Positions 25,890 through 36,760 of a stretch of DNA of 64,000 nucleotides are shown piece by piece (position 1 is the first letter of the stretch; each line of letters opens with the position of its first letter). Origin of the DNA: Tubulanus polymorphus (lineage: Eukaryota > Nemertea > Palaeonemertea > Tubulaniformes > Tubulanidae); contig NC_134027.1 of the NCBI RefSeq assembly GCF_964204645.1, positions 7,862,485 to 7,926,484 on the forward strand, read 5' to 3'. A model generated the notes under the pieces. It made no database searches. It saw nothing but the letters and a program-made list of their open reading frames with translations, and was not told the DNA's origin. The translations under genes and the position numbers were made by a program.

Positions 25890-28740
25890 CTGAAAACATG
25901 TAACATTAACCAATAAGGCTCATTAAAAACGTCACCTGGATACTTCAGAATATTAAACGAATATCGTGTGATCTATGGCGAACGTAGCCAAAAAAATATC
26001 ATATATGTATATTTTACTTTTTTATGAAGGCACTTAGATCAATTGACTCACACTATGCAAATAAGTCTGAATGGTAGTACTATAACTGTCGAGAAGATAT
26101 TTGAAGCAACTGCATTCACCAGAACGTATACACCATACAAACAACGATAAGCATATTTCATTTGATTGAAAATGGATTTCGACAAATCATGTAAGTAGAC
26201 TCGAAAAAGTCTACGTATGTTACGTATAATGCTACAGCAAATTGTCGTCGAAAATGAAGTTCGTTACAGAAATTCGCGTATTTGTCCGGAATATCAAAAA
26301 AGATGTGCATGCGAGTGAATAATGCTTTCGAGGCAATGCGTCGTCATCAATCTTAGATACAATATTTCCAACCCCTTAGAATAGTAATATGCGTTCAGGT
26401 GTTGTGAAACATCGAAAATACGGTCGATTAATATTCATCGCTGACGTTCGCCATTCTAAGGTCAATCTCTAATAAACGAAAATGAATTTTCAATTTTCAG
26501 CAATAAAGCAATTTGGCGAGTTCCAGCAAGCTTGCTTCTTTCAGCATTAAATGTGGTTCCACAAAGGCTAGGACTAAATCGCGCCTCGGTCCAATGATAT
26601 CGTCCACTGGACAGCCGTACATCCGAATATTGACGATATTTATCAATCATCTATAGTAGAAATATTACAAATAAAGCCCAAGAGACAATGGTGATACGAT
26701 TCCAGTTTCTTTTGCTAAATAGATTTCTCATTCATCCCGTGGATACCTTCAACGTCATCACAAGAAAAATGTCACCCACACAAGGTATAAGCGACGTAAG
26801 TTTGACATCCTATCGAAGCGATATTGACTCCGATAAAATTGATGGTTCTTCGGACCACTTGAAGGTTTTTGCGCATACACATTTCGCTGTGTAAAATGTC
26901 ACCGGTGGTGTTTTATATTAAGAAATAGTGCCGGGTTTGCCGGTGATTTGACCATGTTCTACGTCCTATTTTCTCAGGATAAGTGTCTACTTGTCACGAC
27001 GTAAAAAGGATCAGTCGCGTGTGTGCGGCCGATGTTATTACAGTTCAACGACAGGTCCATTCCAATATCTCGCACCGTTGCCATTAATACTTATTAATAT
27101 TGGCGATCGTTTGTCGATTTATTGAAAGCTTTCGATACGCATTTCGAATTATCGTTAATAATAGTCGATGCGTTCTCTCGTATGCATTTCTATTCGAACT
27201 ATATTTTCGAAGAAGATTTTCTCGAACGACGCTAGATTTTCCGTTGGGCAGCAATTTTATGCATGCTTAGGATAACCAAACATATTCTTAAACGGCTCAA
27301 AACCTGAAACATCTTCGGTATTCTTACATCTGTTAGTTTGATATATTCATACATATCACAACGCGTAATTCTTAATTTTAGACTAAATTTATCATTTTCA
27401 TTTGAATATACTTCGATTCGATTATACATATTACATCTGCGTTCCTACGGGATCCATTCATCACACCAGACACAGAGGAAGAGTGGAGACGTGCTTCAAG
27501 TCAATATTTGATGTATAGTAGATCCCGTGCAGTATTGTGTTACTTTCTGAGAGCATACTGCTATGTACAGTTGCTAGATCATCTCTATCGCCGAATCACA
27601 TTATTTAATTGCCTGGAATTTGCTGCGACATTAATTATGAATGCGGTTCATCGACCCAGAATCGATGGTTTTCGGCCCTTTCGCGAGAGTCATCGAAGAT
27701 ACTAGACGGTATTCGCGTGAATAATTCACGGTCTGTATTGCAGTTTTCCGCCGAGATGACACCCACGTTTTACCGCATTGAGGTCTAATCCAGACGACTT
27801 AATGCCACAGTCTATCAATGTTTACCCGAGTCTAAAGGACGAAAGGTATTAGTTATGATACAGAGGAACTAACCCACTTGTTGAAATCCGATCGATTTTG
27901 AAGTATTTTTATTTAGATGAAAATTGCCTTTTCGCTAGGTAATTTCTCTGTCGTGAAGCTAGGGTGAGCTTGTAAGTCAAAATAAGCGAAATTACACCCA
28001 TATAAGATAAACTAACTTGAATGCATCTGCTATCTCTAGAGATGCAGTCTGCATGCCTAAACCTTCATTCTAATCATTGGCGGTATGTTTCCCCGACAGA
28101 TTTTACAAATGCCGTTTAAATCAAGACTGCTTTTCATAGAAATAACATTATATCGTCCATCATAGTCAACCTTTCAGAAAGTAGCTTCAATAGTATAGGC
28201 AATGCAAGGGGAGAGGCAATTTTATTCCCATCGAAGCCAAAACGGATGCAGAGTATACAGTGACCGAAACTTCACCTACCAACGACACATAATTGTTTCC
28301 TATAGTTACCGAACCCATTCGACATGAAAGATGCTTTTATTTTCCATACCATTTAGTAACCGACCGAATTTGCGTTAAATGATCGGCGAGAGTCCGCCCA
28401 CTAGGTCCCCTGATTTACATTTCTGCGTATCAACTACCGTGACCACAATCGGGGCGAAGATGCACAAGAACGGTAGATGTACCAATTGAAGCTCATCTTT
28501 TATTTCATTCGTAAGATTTGTAAAACCTATGGCTTTTGGTTAAAAGAATAACACGACCAGTGCGCTCTTGAATTCTCAACTCATAAAACGAACATAGTAT
28601 ACGTCGTATATGTACCTGTTCTCTTGAAACTTTACTTGGAAATATTTTATAGTGACAGCTGAACAGTTGTTATATGGGATCATTTCTCAATACCATCCCC
28701 ATTAAATACGTAAAGCTGATAGTTTGGTGATTACATTCAG
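25890..28740. other. Unassigned DNA between two orphan exons
   Basis: No firm feature. A plus-strand frame of about 97 codons ending at 27705 and another near 28193-28258 could belong to the gene ending at 28920, but splice sites are weak. Confidence 0.35.
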
Positions 28741-28920
28741 TCCCCGGGCGGCTGTAAGCCTACAGTAACACACCGTATGGCATTGCAGTGTGGTCGGCGA
28801 ACTTTAATTAGGTGGGATAAATCAATGATGCGTTTTTCTATCTCGAATGAGCCATGCTCGCGTTCCCCGAGCGCCGCCATTGAAAAACTGCGCTTGAACC
28901 CGATCGAGAAATGTCTCTAA
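28741..28920 (+). CDS. Probable 3'-terminal coding exon with nearby poly(A) signal, unrecognised
   Basis: Begins exactly after the acceptor TGATTACATTCAG, is open for 59 codons (phase 0) and stops at TAA 28918-28920. The stretch is distinctly GC-richer than its flanks. The reading is basic, with four cysteines (near residues 5, 17, 38 and 58), and starts SPGGCKPTVTHRM. An AATAAA follows 25 bases after the stop (28945-28950), which makes a last exon more likely. A possible preceding exon near 28193-28258 ends at a weak GTGACC donor in matching phase, but this is speculative. Family not recognised. Confidence 0.4.
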   Translation, partial: SPGGCKPTVTHRMALQCGRRTLIRWDKSMMRFSISNEPCSRSPSAAIEKLRLNPIEKCL

Positions 28921-28944
28921 TTAGAATTTCAGTCATCTGCTGCA

Positions 28945-28950
28945 AATAAA
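28945..28950 (+). promoter_or_regulatory. Polyadenylation signal after the 28.7-kb exon
   Basis: AATAAA 25 bases downstream of the stop at 28920. Confidence 0.4.
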
Positions 28951-31900
28951 TCAAATACGCAGAGAAAACCACTCATGTCTATCTTATTCGATCTTATTTT
29001 CGGTGGAATGTGTCGATGGAGTTCGGTGTTATCGTTTAAATCGAAACGATCAGAATTGTAAATAAGTATATTGAGATAACGACCAGTTTGGAGATTAAAT
29101 CAGAAATGTCGAGCGAAATAGAACGAAACATCTATACAAATGAAAATAAAATCGTATTTTCAACCCGCTGGGTCCAATTCAACAGTTCTGGGTTTGACTT
29201 TTGACAATTGGAAATACTCACGCGTCAATTCAACGAGATTTTTATAAAAAAACAAGAATTCTTTCGCCCACAGATAGATGTTACTGTAGGGGTAAACTGG
29301 AGCAAACGAAACAAAATAATGTTGTCTCATCGTAGCCATCATCGATATTTGAATATATTGTGGCTTATCGATCAAGGTATTATTGTGGCTATGGCGGTTG
29401 CTAAATCCATTGCCACATAATATTCACACGATGTAAACTAGTTTGATTTATTGACGTTCGTGCTATGTATAGGTTTCTAAAAAAGCTTTCTAATGTACAA
29501 TTCAGATTGATAAAACGCAATAGAACGTTTATATATATTACCGTATATTGTATTGAAAACAGGAGGCCTGCGGTGAAATACGCTATCCGTGGCGTATGAT
29601 GAACAACAGTAAAAAGCAACAGAAGTGTCATCGATATGGAAATCACCGCCATCGGAAGACTTGAACATACCAAGTGTATAGTTATCCTGCCGCGGGGATT
29701 TTGTTCTTTGACACTTCAAGCTCTATCTCTTTGAGGTAAAAAAAACCACGCCAAGATCAAAGATATATATTGGCATTTCGCTGTTTCAACAAACACAGCC
29801 ATCACAGTAACGCAGTAACTTCATCTTTGTTTATACATATCCTAACATGAACGTATGGGAGTAACCATGAGTCAAGACGACTGGATTAATCCTTTAATCT
29901 TGATCTTACGTGGATCTGACGTGCACTATATCACAGCCAATATTCAATTCGGTGCACCCTCTAACGATTTGATGCTATTGATACTAAACCCCTCGTATAT
30001 TTTGCTAACCAGTATAAAAAAAATAATTACTTCTGAATTTAGGGAATTCGTTTGTTCAATGAAATTAAACCTCATCAAGCGAAAACCCACAATATTAACA
30101 ATATTTCCAAATAAACTCTGAAGATGGAGTGGAAGTATTTCACCCGATACGTAAGGAATAAAACAGTAGCAGTTGTTTAGATTAATATTGTGGGTTTCGC
30201 TCAATGACATCAAGACTGGAAATAATCTCAACTATTTAGAAATTAAACCCATTTGCATCCGTTCAGAAAACCTGGTGGTACAGTTATCAGGTACAATGAT
30301 ACTTATTTCTATAAGGAAGTTACACCAGAAACCTCAACATCGGAATCATTAGCTTCAAACACTAATTTGAAAAACACTGGACTGACATTGTGATTATGGT
30401 CGCTTGATAACGAATCGAAGATGCACTACTAATTATTCAAATTTAAATCATAAGTGGCACCATATGCAATGATGCCCAAACGTTCAGTCAAGCTTGCCAT
30501 CCAAAGCTCTATACATAGCTCAATATTGAGCCATACCAGTATCCACACGTAATCAGAAATTCCCTCGACGAACCATAGAATGAATGGATTCCAGACACTG
30601 CTTACCACGGAAAGACTCTGATAAATATCTAATTCATTTAGGGCCCGATTGTCATCAGACTCGTAACGAATAAGCTAAGCCGAAAGTGTGATCTATGATT
30701 CAATTTAAAACCGCATTTCATCACGTAGATTTAATGAAATATCTGTTGTATATACAATATGTATTCATATATTCCATGAACAAGGCGGTAAATTTTTCCG
30801 TCGTCCTATGAAACGTATTAATCACATACCATAATCATATTGCCAATAAATTAATAAAGTCAATATTGAGGAATCTGCTAAATTTATCTCTCGACGAAGC
30901 GTCATAAATTTCGCAAACATCGCTGCCGAGATTTCATAGATTGAGATAGCGACGCTCGCTGTGTGTCCCGGCTGTCAATTGTTGAGCGCTTCGTACGTTT
31001 CAAGTAGCGACTTGATCGAATCAATGTTATGTTGTCATTTAATCGACGAAAGAGCTGCCCGAATACAGCGAGCCGTATTCAAATATCATTTTTACTGACG
31101 ACCCCAAGAAGACCGGCTTATCAGTTGTAGAAAAGATAAGATTCCGGTGAGTAGTTGGGTAAGACGAAGCGAGGTAATCAGGTTAGTGGCTCTCTAATCT
31201 GTCGGAAGAGTGACGCGAGCGTCTCGGCTGAGATTCGCGGCTTGATTACAGGGGTATTCCTCCGGTTTGAATTACCGGACAACACACACAACTGACCGAA
31301 AGAAAGCGAAGGAGATCCGAAAAAATGAAAGATGCAGCTTACATCACGATTCTCTACCCATTTTCTTGAATATATCAAAATAGCGCTGAAAGCGTTTTCC
31401 ATTCAAGTCGATAGCACCATTATACAGGACCAAATTCAATATCTAAATCTTCTGAATACAAAGAAATTATCTATCCAAGTGTTAGAATTCCAGGAACCTC
31501 TTTAAAGCAGATTCGTTGAAATTCTATGATTCTATTCCAGCTCTAAAATGCCAATATGAAATTGAAAAAGTAGTCACTTTTTTCGCCACTGTCTGTCATG
31601 TAGCCAGTAGGCAGACGAATCAGATGACGGATGTGCTTTGGGTTTCAGACACGTAACCTAGCTTACAACATCAGTAGATTTCCCGATAGTTTTCAAACGT
31701 AAGATAAAAATGCGGCTTTTCATGAAGAGCGATATTGAAAATCAATGTTTGAATATATTCAGTTCGGTGTATCATACATCAAACCGTGTGTTAGTGGAGT
31801 GTTCATGATTGTAAAAACACATTTCCAGTTTTATACACGCGTTTTATTCAGCCTTACTGCGGTGATTTCAAACAGCTATTATTTTTACATGAATTTCCCA

Positions 31901-33924
31901 ACATTACAGCCAAAAGTTTTTAGGTGTGATAAAGGCACAAAGTAAAACAATAACACGCCACAAACTGTCGAAATGGTGCGATTGAGGCCATATTCATATT
32001 TAATGACATATTGAACCGCGCGAGCGCCGATGAGAGCTTTATGGCATTTACTTCTTTCGTGTGCCATCGTCGTTCTTATTTCAGATATTTGAAGCACGTT
32101 CGCGATTGCGTTTTATTATTAACTCGATTTATGCTTGGAATTCCAAATTCCATTAACGTGTCGCATCGATTTTCTTCTTGTGGGAACACTTGGGCTATTA
32201 TCAGATTGTACTATACTCTTCATCAGATATTCGGCGGAGGGGGTAGGAAATTACGAACCGGAAACTGATGCTCGGTGTAAAACTAACACAAGTGGATTTC
32301 TGCTCATCCCGTGACGAGGGGAAGCTGGTTTATCAAGACGATATATGAATATGCACAAATTGGCGCTTCTCTGGTTGCAAGTGAACTAATTTTCCTCTTC
32401 AACCGTTAATTCCATAACTCAACCCATACTCTTATCAGTTAACCCGCCTGCCGCCGGAGCAACCCTTCCTCCCAATTTATCCCACTATCCGACGGCGATA
32501 GAGTTTTTATCATACATCATCGCACAGTCGATAACCTCTTTCTACTATAAAGATTGGTCATTTTTTCCAGTGCAGAATTACATAATTCCCCAATCACCCC
32601 GCGGCCACAGAATATAAAATGCTACGCGTTGCATATAGCGCATCTCGGAAACAATATCTACTTATAGGCGATGAATGGTGGACGGTGACACGTGACATTT
32701 CACGTCGTCGGAAGTAAGTGTCTCTGAGGTGACCAAAGCCAATCAGGCTAAATGTTCTGATTCGACTAAATGAGTCGTGTAAGCCACGAAATCGTCTCCG
32801 GTCTTATCTGTCTGAATACTGAGCAATATACTGATCGACACATGGCCGCCGTGCAGCTAGCAGTTACGCAAATAAGCGTTAAAAATCCAAATCGCAGTAG
32901 TCACGCCGTACGATGCATGATCTAAAGTGGTTCAAATTCATGATTGTACCCAGATTATGCTAAAAACGTTCTACAATTCCTTACTTATAACTTCGTATCA
33001 AAAAATTTTTAATTTTCTAAGCAGAATTCGATGACAGTTAAACTTCGGTTTTATGGCATTTTCTAAACTTGGGGCTCGATGGACAAATTTCGATCGGTTA
33101 ATGTCTAATCGATCCCTCTGTTTAACATGGAAGCGTGTATAATATGGGACCGTTTCCATAATGATTCATCAGTTTTTCCGAGCGCCTATTGAATGATGAA
33201 TATGAAATTTCCGATACGACACACAGCGATCGCATCATCGTTATATGCCACATTTGGTGACTTATATTTGTCGTCTGAAAAATCTATTGCAATGTAAAAT
33301 ACGCTCAAAACATATCTATTTTGGCTCTGATCAATTCCAAGCTGTCGAATATATTGATTAATTGATTCAATGCTCGTTTCATTATCCTACATCTCCGTCT
33401 ACATCTTTGCCTCGACGCGACAGAAAAATACCGACCTACTTTTAAGATATTCCGAACGTTGATATAACTCTTTTACATCTTCTTGTATAGTGCTACGCTT
33501 GTCTACGAGAATGCTTGTTAGAATGTAACATGCGCTCATCATTTCCGAATCAGTGGTTTCAAAAGAATTCATCTAAAAGATCACCAATATTCCCGCTTTA
33601 TCAGAATTGTGATAAGAACCCGTTTCAGTCGAATGTACTAAATTCTCACTGCTCAGATTGGTGTATATTGACCAACCATAGCTGGGTTTACATTCACATG
33701 ATGTCCACTTTTACTTTTACCCCAGAAAAATATTGCGAAAACCAGTATTAGGTGCATACGATAAGTTTCTATGAATTCAGCCAATACTAACAAGATTATA
33801 GCTCAGCAATTTGATGGAAACATAGCCCGATACCTTCGCGCAAATCATGCAAGGATTTTACGTCAGTCGAATTCAATTGTTAACATCTTATCACTTTTTT
33901 GTTCTATACAGATATTTGTTCTAC
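28951..33924. other. Non-coding, 29.0-33.9 kb
   Basis: Nothing recognised. Short opposed ORFs at 29.2-30.2 kb and 31.2-32.3 kb are AT-rich and featureless. Confidence 0.4.
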
Positions 33925-34175
33925 TATGTATAAGATAAGTAAAAGAAACGGATAGTACTTTGTTAACTTGTTTATTCGAAGTACGGGCTTTCGCTACGGT
34001 GGATAGTCGCATCATCAGGTGAATGAGTCACTCATTCACTCATTCACCCGATGATGCTGTTTTACATCAGTAGCGAAAGCTCGTACTTCGAAAAAACAAG
34101 TTAACAAAGTACTACCCGTTTCGTTTTACTTATTCTACACCGGGTAAACACGGCTCCTCTACGTATGTATAAGAT
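33925..34175. mobile_element. Long fold-back element with 12-bp flanking direct repeat
   Basis: About 95-100 bp around 33937-34027 is repeated in inverse order at about 34037-34132 with roughly 85-90 percent identity by eye, separated by a short ATTCACTC-rich centre. A further 30-base tail follows the right arm. TATGTATAAGAT occurs directly before (33925-33936) and directly after (34164-34175), as expected for a target-site duplication. No ORF. Confidence 0.65.
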
Positions 34176-34778
34176 GAAATTTAGAAAGGTGACCTGATTT
34201 TGCGTTATTTAAGGTTTATGCCATGCGCACATATGATTAGAAACTGCTTATTTTTAGAAGTAAATGGAAGATTTCTAATTATTGAATTTTATGTATCATT
34301 TTTCTAAATGCATATATAATAGACATATTATAGGCCTACATTAAGAAATACTTATCGAGAGAAAGTTTTCTAGAGTGCAATACAAGTGGGCATATATATT
34401 GAATGGTCGAGTGACAGAACGAAATATTTCGTACGCGAGGAGCACCAAACACTCTTCATACAGTTTTGATGCAGTAAACTTTTTTTTTCGTTATCAAATA
34501 CAACAAATCAATAGATATACTAATAGAAAAAACACCATACGTGTGATAAAGCCTGAGTTAGTATTCGCAGTTTACCATTCCCTGAGGCTCTCCAGAGGTC
34601 AGTCAACTCATAAATCACTTTCATCGCGATGATTTACCGTGCAGCTATAGAACTTAAAACCAAACTACAAATTATCTAGCGCATGCTCAAAATCGTATGA
34701 TAACAATTCGTTAATAATTATACATCTTTATCCAAAATCGCAGATGCTTGCTTTGGTGCTATTGAACGGTACGGATAA

Positions 34779-36195
34779 CTATGCGTATCTACCTCGACCA
34801 GTTTTATGCGTGTAAAACTTGTTGAAATTTTCGGTTATGATTGGCACTGGTATGGCCAGTGTGAGAACACCTGCTAGGGCGCATATTGAGCCGATCAGTT
34901 TACCCCACGGTCCCACGGGGACTCTGTCGCCGTACCCGACTGTGCACATTGTGATCACAGCCCACCAGAATCCGTCCGGAATACTTTCGATTTGGGAGTC
35001 GGGGTTTCCAGCCTCACAGTAATAAATAGCACTGGAAAATACTAATATACAGACCATGAGCGCCACCAGGAAGAGGCAAAGACCTTCGATGCTTGCCTTG
35101 AACGTCAGAATGAGAACCTGTAATCCGGACGAGTGCTTTGTCAATTTGAATATCCTTACAAGCCGTATCACACGTAGGAAAGCTAGGGAAGCACTCGATT
35201 TTGCTTTTTCGCAACTATAAGTGGCTAGAACGTTGAACAGCGTTACGTAGTACGGCACGACGGCCGTCACATCCACGATGTTTTTGAAGTCTTTGAAGAA
35301 TCGTATTTTACTCGGGCAAGCAATGAAACGAACTATCACTTCCAACGTGAACCACGCCGTGCACATGGTTTCGATTATGAAGAATGGATCGGCGAAATTC
35401 GGAGCTTCTCCTTCCACGCAATGAGTAGTCGCAAAAACCGGCAACGTCTCGACGCAAAACAATATAATAGAAATCACAGTAAATATTACTGATATAATCG
35501 CTGTCACTAACGCTAATTTAGACGTTTCCGGGTATTCGAACAGCATCCATAATTGCTTCAAAAACTTGTTACTCGGAAACTCTTTCGTATATTCCACGTA
35601 GCCCTCATCCTTCTTGTAAATTTCGATTACTTCCTTTTCGATTTCGAAGAATTCCAATTCAGCTATGAATACATCGTCTGGGACACTAGGTGGTCTCCTT
35701 AAACGACCGCCATATTGGTAGTAATTGAATATAGCCTCAAACGTGGGCCTGTGCCTATCGAAGAAAAATTCATTGCGAGGTTTATTGTAATATTCCTTTC
35801 GTTTGTCTGAATCACCGAGCAGGGTCTCCGGATGGCGATCGAACACAGCAACGCGTCCTTCAAAATACTGGCCGCTTACGTTTATAGTTATCACTTCACA
35901 GCCCAGCGACTTACAGTCATGTTTTTCTGAAGTACTTGGCTCAGGTTGAGATGAGTTTTGGTTAGCGCGACCGCCGGGTGAACCACCAAATCGGACGAAC
36001 CGCCGTAACGGTAAATTATTTCTATCGTGGCGGTGATGGTGGTGCGGATGGTGTCTGAAAAAGGTCAGTTCGTCGTCGGTACCTTGGCGCTCGATTCGAA
36101 TGATGCCAGGCGCCTGGCGACTGCCTGACATCACAGCAGGTACGGCCATCATTTTGCTGGAGTCCGGTGAAGTCGGTGTCCGCGAATTGCGAAGC
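34779..36195 (-). CDS. KCNA: Shaker/Kv1-type voltage-gated potassium channel alpha subunit
   Basis: Forms the voltage-gated K+ pore of excitable membranes as a tetramer. One long exon runs from an acceptor (TTTCTGCAG, first exon base 36195) to a TAG at 34781-34779. The first ATG in the exon is 36152, giving 457 aa; an upstream exon could add residues. Order in the 457-aa frame: His-rich N-terminus (about 32-44), T1/BTB domain (about 86-184, ITINVSG start, Kv1 type, without the Zn-binding Cys of Kv2-4), S1 about 214-235, S2 with IETMCTAWFT, S3, S4 (Arg327 to Lys339), S5, selectivity filter TMCTVGYGD (401-409), S6 with PVP (435-437). The C-tail is only about 20 residues and has no PDZ-ligand motif. 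Oddities: S4 is RVIRLVRIFKLTK, one three-residue repeat shorter than in Kv1/Kv3, and GYGD is followed by Arg-Val. The family is certain; the subtype is Kv1-like by T1, S5 and pore. Confidence 0.93.
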
Positions 36196-36419
36196 CTGCA
36201 GAAATAGAAACAAGAAATCACGTTAAGCAGAATTTCGTACGTTTAACGCCATGCTTGCGTTGTGAGCATTTCGCATCCATCGCAACATTGGTCACAAAAA
36301 TAAGCGAACGCCATTAGTGGGTTACATATACACGTCAACGGATTGATTATAAATGTTTGTGTACAATTCGTTTCTTAACTATCATCAATTGTTTTGGAGT
36401 ACAAAATGTACAAATTAGA

Positions 36420-36760
36420 TTGCGCAAGTACAATATTGTTATTCCGTATCGACGCTGTCGCGCGCTCTTGCTTTATTCTAGCCGGATTTTTCTGACGCGC
36501 GCATACATTCCCGTGCGCTGGAAGAGATTGCGCTGCGTAGCACAACGCCGAAAATGCCAATGTATTCCTAACTCCATTCTTTGATATAAACCGATTTGAC
36601 AAACCGGATGTAAATATTTTCTCGTTTGGCGCGCGTCACGACGAGGCCGCAGCCACACTGACTGACTGCGCAACAAAAAGCCGAGATTTGTTTTGATCGA
36701 TCGGGAAAGTATCGGAGAGAGAAAAAATCAAATCTCACAACAACCCTACTATTCAATATT
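36420..36760 (-). promoter_or_regulatory. CpG-rich block, possible promoter/5' UTR of the Kv channel gene
   Basis: This stretch is clearly richer in CpG than its surroundings and lies 0.2-0.6 kb upstream of the Kv coding exon. Read on the minus strand it contains an initiator-like TCAGTCAGTGTG near 36655. The ORFs here overlap in several frames and have no protein features. I infer promoter or untranslated exon from position and composition only. CAGE or RNA-seq 5' ends would decide. Confidence 0.25.
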
